DNA from: Candidatus Gallimonas intestinigallinarum
GTDB lineage: Bacteria; Bacillota_A; Clostridia; Christensenellales; Borkfalkiaceae
NCBI GenBank assembly: GCA_019116405.1
Contig: DXBS01000052.1
Span: forward strand, 1 to 33,909
Direction of reading: 5' to 3'
DNA: 33,909 nucleotides
In this document: positions 31,144 through 33,909 of the stretch, piece after piece
Numbering within the stretch: the first letter of the stretch is position 1
Layout: every line of letters begins with the position of its first letter
Made by a program: the position numbers and the translations under genes
Notes under the pieces: generated by a model
Told to the model about the DNA's origin: nothing
The model's database searches: none
Seen by the model: only the letters and a program-made list of their open reading frames with translations

Positions 31144-33828
31144 ATGTTGAAACTTTCTGAGATCACAAAGGAATATAAAGTCGCGTCGGGAACGGTGCAC
31201 GCCCTTAAGGGCGTGAGCCTTGCGTTCCGCGAGAACGAGTTCGTCTGTGTGCTCGGTCCTTCGGGCTGCGGCAAGACGACGCTGCTCAATATTATCGGCG
31301 GACTTGACCATTATACGACGGGCGACCTTGTCATTCAGGGTCGCTCGACCAAACATTTCAGGGACAGAGACTGGGATGTCTACCGCAATCACCGCATCGG
31401 GTTTATCTTCCAGTCCTACAACCTCATCCCGCACCAGACGGTGCTGGGCAACGTCGAGCTCGCGCTCACCATTGCGGGCGTGGGCAGAGAGGAGCGCAAG
31501 GAGCGCGCAAAGCAGGCCTTAGAGCGTGTCGGGCTCGGGAACGAATTGGATAAAAAGCCCAATCAGCTCTCGGGCGGACAGATGCAGCGCGTCGCCATTG
31601 CGCGTGCGCTCGTCAACAATCCCGATATCCTGCTCGCGGACGAACCGACGGGCGCGCTCGATTCGGAGACGAGCGTCCAGATCATGGAGCTCATCAAGGA
31701 GATCGCGGGCGACCGGCTCGTCATCATGGTCACGCACAATCCCGAACTCGCCTATCAGTACGCCTCGCGCATTGTGCGCTTGAAGGACGGGTTGGTAGAG
31801 TCTGACTCCGCGCCCTATGAAGAGGAGGGCGTCCAAACTGCCGAAGTGACGGACGAGGCGGAGCATGCGCCTTCCTCGCAGCAGGAAGCGCCGCAGACGG
31901 GAAAAAAGAAAAAGAAGCTGCGCGCCCGCATGAGCTTTCTGACCTCGCTCGCACTCAGCGCCAGGAACCTGCTCACCAAGAAGGGGCGCACAATTTTAAC
32001 CTCGGTTGCGGGCAGCATCGGCATCATCAGCGTCTGCCTCGTACTGGCGCTCTCCAACGGTTTCAATAACTACATCCGTCAGACAGAAGAGGATATGTTA
32101 TCCTATTATCCCGTTACAATTTCGGAAAGCTCTTTTGATCTGGCCTCGGTGATGACCTCCTTTACCTCGCCGCAGGATATGCCCGATATGTCCCGGCTGG
32201 ACGATAAGGTCTATATCGATTCCTTCCTCACCAGTCTTGCCAACGGCATGGCAGCCACCAACAATATCTCCGATGAATACGTCGCTTATCTGGAGGCAAT
32301 GGATTCCTCATGGTATTCGGAGATCATGTACAGCTACGGCGCGAGCATTTCCGATAATCTCTTCCTGCAGGCGGAGACCTTCCCTGACGGCGACAATACC
32401 GCGACCGAGCTGACGACGCGCTCTCTTTCCAACCTGAAGAGCAAGTATATCACCGACCTCATGGCGTTTGCCTCGCAGTACAGTTCCCTCATCGGCTTTG
32501 CCGACTACTTTACCGGCGTTGTCAACGTCATGCCGGGGACTTCGGATAACGCCAACCAGGGGTATGGGGAGTATGTAAAATCACAGTACGATATCGTTGC
32601 GGGGACCTTCCCGCAAAACGAGAATGAGGCCGTGCTTGTCGTCGGGCAGAACAATCAGGTCACAGACCTGACGCTGGCGCAGCTCGGACTTCTGAGCGAA
32701 GATCGCTTCATGGATCTGTTCAACCTCGGCGACGAGGATGCGGAAGTGGAGGTCGACGAGGACGCCGACCTGCTGGATATTTCCGATATTCTCGGCAAGG
32801 AATACAAGCTTTTCTATAATGATGCGGTCTATACGCGAAACGAGGACTGGACGCAGATGTCCTATTTCGGCGGGCAGTACCCGTTTACCTATCAGGGACA
32901 GATGACGGACGACAGCGCATTCCACGCAGAGGGCGACGACGGCATCAACATAAAGATCACGTGCATTCTTCGCTTAAATGAGGATTATTCCTACGGCTGC
33001 CTTTCCCCGGGACTCAACATTACGGAAAAGACGGGGCAGACGTATATCCGGGGCAATCTCAACTCCGCGATTGTCAACTGGATGAAGAGCGACGAGGCGA
33101 AACTCAGCTATGGCGGAACGGATATCTATCTGATGCCCGTTGCAACGGAGAACATGACCGGAAACTACACGCTCTATGAGATCATGGGGCAGAGCGTCTA
33201 CGTTGCCCAAACGCCGGACGATGCAATCAAAACGCTGGGCGGAAGCGACATCGTGAGCCGCATCGCGATCTACGCAAACGACTTCGACAATAAGGAGCTT
33301 GTTCTCAACTATCTCGACCAGTGGAACACTGACCATGATTATAGTGACGAGGCGCGCTCCATGCAGATCACTTACACCGATACGGTGGGCATGCTGATGA
33401 GCATCATGCAGACGATGATCGATATCATCACCTATGTGCTCGTCGCCTTCACGGCGATCTCGCTCATCGTGTCCTCGGTCATGATCGGCATCATCACCTA
33501 CGTCTCGGTCGTTGAGCGCGTCAAGGAGATCGGTGTTCTCCGTTCGCTCGGCGCGCGCAAGCAGGATATCCGCAACCTGTTCAATGCGGAGACCTTCATC
33601 ATCGGGCTTGCGGCGGGACTCATCGGCATTGCCATCTCCTATGTGCTCTGCATCGTCATCAGCCTTGTGCTGGAGTCGCTGACGGGAATCGGCGGGATCG
33701 CCTCGCTGCCCGCGCTGACGGCATTCATCATGGTCTGCGTCAGCGTCGTCCTGACGCTCATCTCGGGGCTCATCCCCGCGCAGTCCGCAGCCAAGAAGGA
33801 CCCCGTCATCGCGCTGCGCTCCGAATAA
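31144..33828 (+). CDS. ABC transporter with fused ATPase and FtsX/MacB-type permease
   Basis: An 894-residue protein carrying both parts of a MacB-like exporter. ATPase: Walker A GPSGCGKT (38-45), Q90, signature LSGGQMQR (142-149), Walker B ILLADEP (162-168), H-loop H198. After a charged linker (about 215-265) comes the first membrane segment ([20 protein letters not shown]), a large extracytoplasmic domain of roughly 450 residues rich in Asp, Tyr and Ser, and the C-terminal FtsX block of three segments with [21 protein letters not shown]. Such proteins move peptides, lipids or drugs, or transmit force. No clear Shine-Dalgarno precedes the ATG; the TTG at 31138 is an alternative start two codons upstream. 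A MarR regulator precedes it. Confidence 0.92.
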   Translation: MLKLSEITKEYKVASGTVHALKGVSLAFRENEFVCVLGPSGCGKTTLLNIIGGLDHYTTGDLVIQGRSTKHFRDRDWDVYRNHRIGFIFQSYNLIPHQTVLGNVELALTIAGVGREERKERAKQALERVGLGNELDKKPNQLSGGQMQRVAIARALVNNPDILLADEPTGALDSETSVQIMELIKEIAGDRLVIMVTHNPELAYQYASRIVRLKDGLVESDSAPYEEEGVQTAEVTDEAEHAPSSQQEAPQTGKKKKKLRARMSFLTSLALSARNLLTKKGRTILTSVAGSIGIISVCLVLALSNGFNNYIRQTEEDMLSYYPVTISESSFDLASVMTSFTSPQDMPDMSRLDDKVYIDSFLTSLANGMAATNNISDEYVAYLEAMDSSWYSEIMYSYGASISDNLFLQAETFPDGDNTATELTTRSLSNLKSKYITDLMAFASQYSSLIGFADYFTGVVNVMPGTSDNANQGYGEYVKSQYDIVAGTFPQNENEAVLVVGQNNQVTDLTLAQLGLLSEDRFMDLFNLGDEDAEVEVDEDADLLDISDILGKEYKLFYNDAVYTRNEDWTQMSYFGGQYPFTYQGQMTDDSAFHAEGDDGINIKITCILRLNEDYSYGCLSPGLNITEKTGQTYIRGNLNSAIVNWMKSDEAKLSYGGTDIYLMPVATENMTGNYTLYEIMGQSVYVAQTPDDAIKTLGGSDIVSRIAIYANDFDNKELVLNYLDQWNTDHDYSDEARSMQITYTDTVGMLMSIMQTMIDIITYVLVAFTAISLIVSSVMIGIITYVSVVERVKEIGVLRSLGARKQDIRNLFNAETFIIGLAAGLIGIAISYVLCIVISLVLESLTGIGGIASLPALTAFIMVCVSVVLTLISGLIPAQSAAKKDPVIALRSE

Positions 33829-33879
33829 AAGGGGCGGCCTTTGTCCATACTGTCGGTACTACATGGAGCGAGGCTTACG

Positions 33880-33909
33880 ATGGCGAAGAAAAAGATCAAA
33901 AAACTTACC
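33880..33909 (+). CDS. Start of a further gene (10 codons, cut by window end)
   Basis: GGAGCGAGG followed by an ATG at 33880 and ten Lys-rich codons (MAKKKIKKLT). The start looks real but nothing can be said about the product. It begins 51 nt after the ABC transporter stop and may share its transcript. Confidence 0.5.
   Translation, partial: MAKKKIKKLT

Noticed and set aside
33829..33846. Possible terminator after the ABC transporter
   Set aside because: Only AAAGG/CCTTT (5 bp) can pair, and no T-run follows.

Overview
The window looks like a GC-rich chromosome segment of an anaerobic, low-redox Bacillota bacterium of class Clostridia, probably a gut commensal. Reasons: a complete Rnf complex in the order C-D-G-E-A-B, the C5 (glutamate) tetrapyrrole pathway with a fused cobA-hemD, many ferredoxin-type Fe-S proteins, strong AGGAGG ribosome binding sites, consensus sigma-A promoters, and very large beta-rich secreted proteins with Asp/Pro/Tyr-rich repeats. 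A Christensenellales-like host is possible, but that is an impression, not a measurement. I see no phage, insertion sequence, CRISPR array, rRNA or tRNA.

Layout. 2-3706 (+): the 3' part of a huge modular surface protein, ended by a strong hairpin terminator. 3707-4354: gene-free and packed with repeats, namely a 36-bp tandem repeat followed by a palindromic CCTCCCCT/AGGGGAGG element. 4355-6910 (-): a two-gene membrane redox unit, made of a NapH-like polyferredoxin fused to a TlpA thioredoxin and a membrane protein ending in a CXXC tail. Its consensus promoter has an 18-bp alternating CG palindrome as spacer. 7075-8352 (+): L-cysteine desulfidase, apparently leaderless. 8548-11370 (+): a 940-residue lipoprotein. 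11524-18534 (+): a tetrapyrrole operon headed by a small siroheme/Fe-S reductase-like gene, then hemA, sirC, hemC, cobA-hemD, hemB and hemL. 18552-19317: an esterase broken by an internal deletion. 19390-24965 (-): the Rnf operon headed by a Gx-transporter-family gene. 25083-26752 (+): a thioredoxin-reductase-like flavoprotein and a TtcA-type tRNA thiolase. 26841-30500 (+): a small Cys-rich protein, two tandem CNNM/hemolysin-family proteins and an RNA methyltransferase. 30651-33828 (+): a MarR regulator and an ABC transporter with ATPase and permease fused. 33880 onward: the first ten codons of another gene.

Theme. Much of the window deals with ferredoxin-level electrons and sulfur. Rnf couples ferredoxin to NAD and the ion gradient. 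The siroheme operon supplies the cofactor for the reductase-like protein at its head. The flavoprotein divergent from rnf lacks visible NADPH-binding motifs and may take electrons from ferredoxin. The NapH-TlpA fusion could carry electrons across the membrane to thiols. Cysteine desulfidase and TtcA handle sulfur. The least familiar observations are that redox unit with its promoter, and three genes (7075, 24965, 25083) whose ATG lies 6-7 nt after a good -10 box, which predicts leaderless mRNAs in both divergent control regions.
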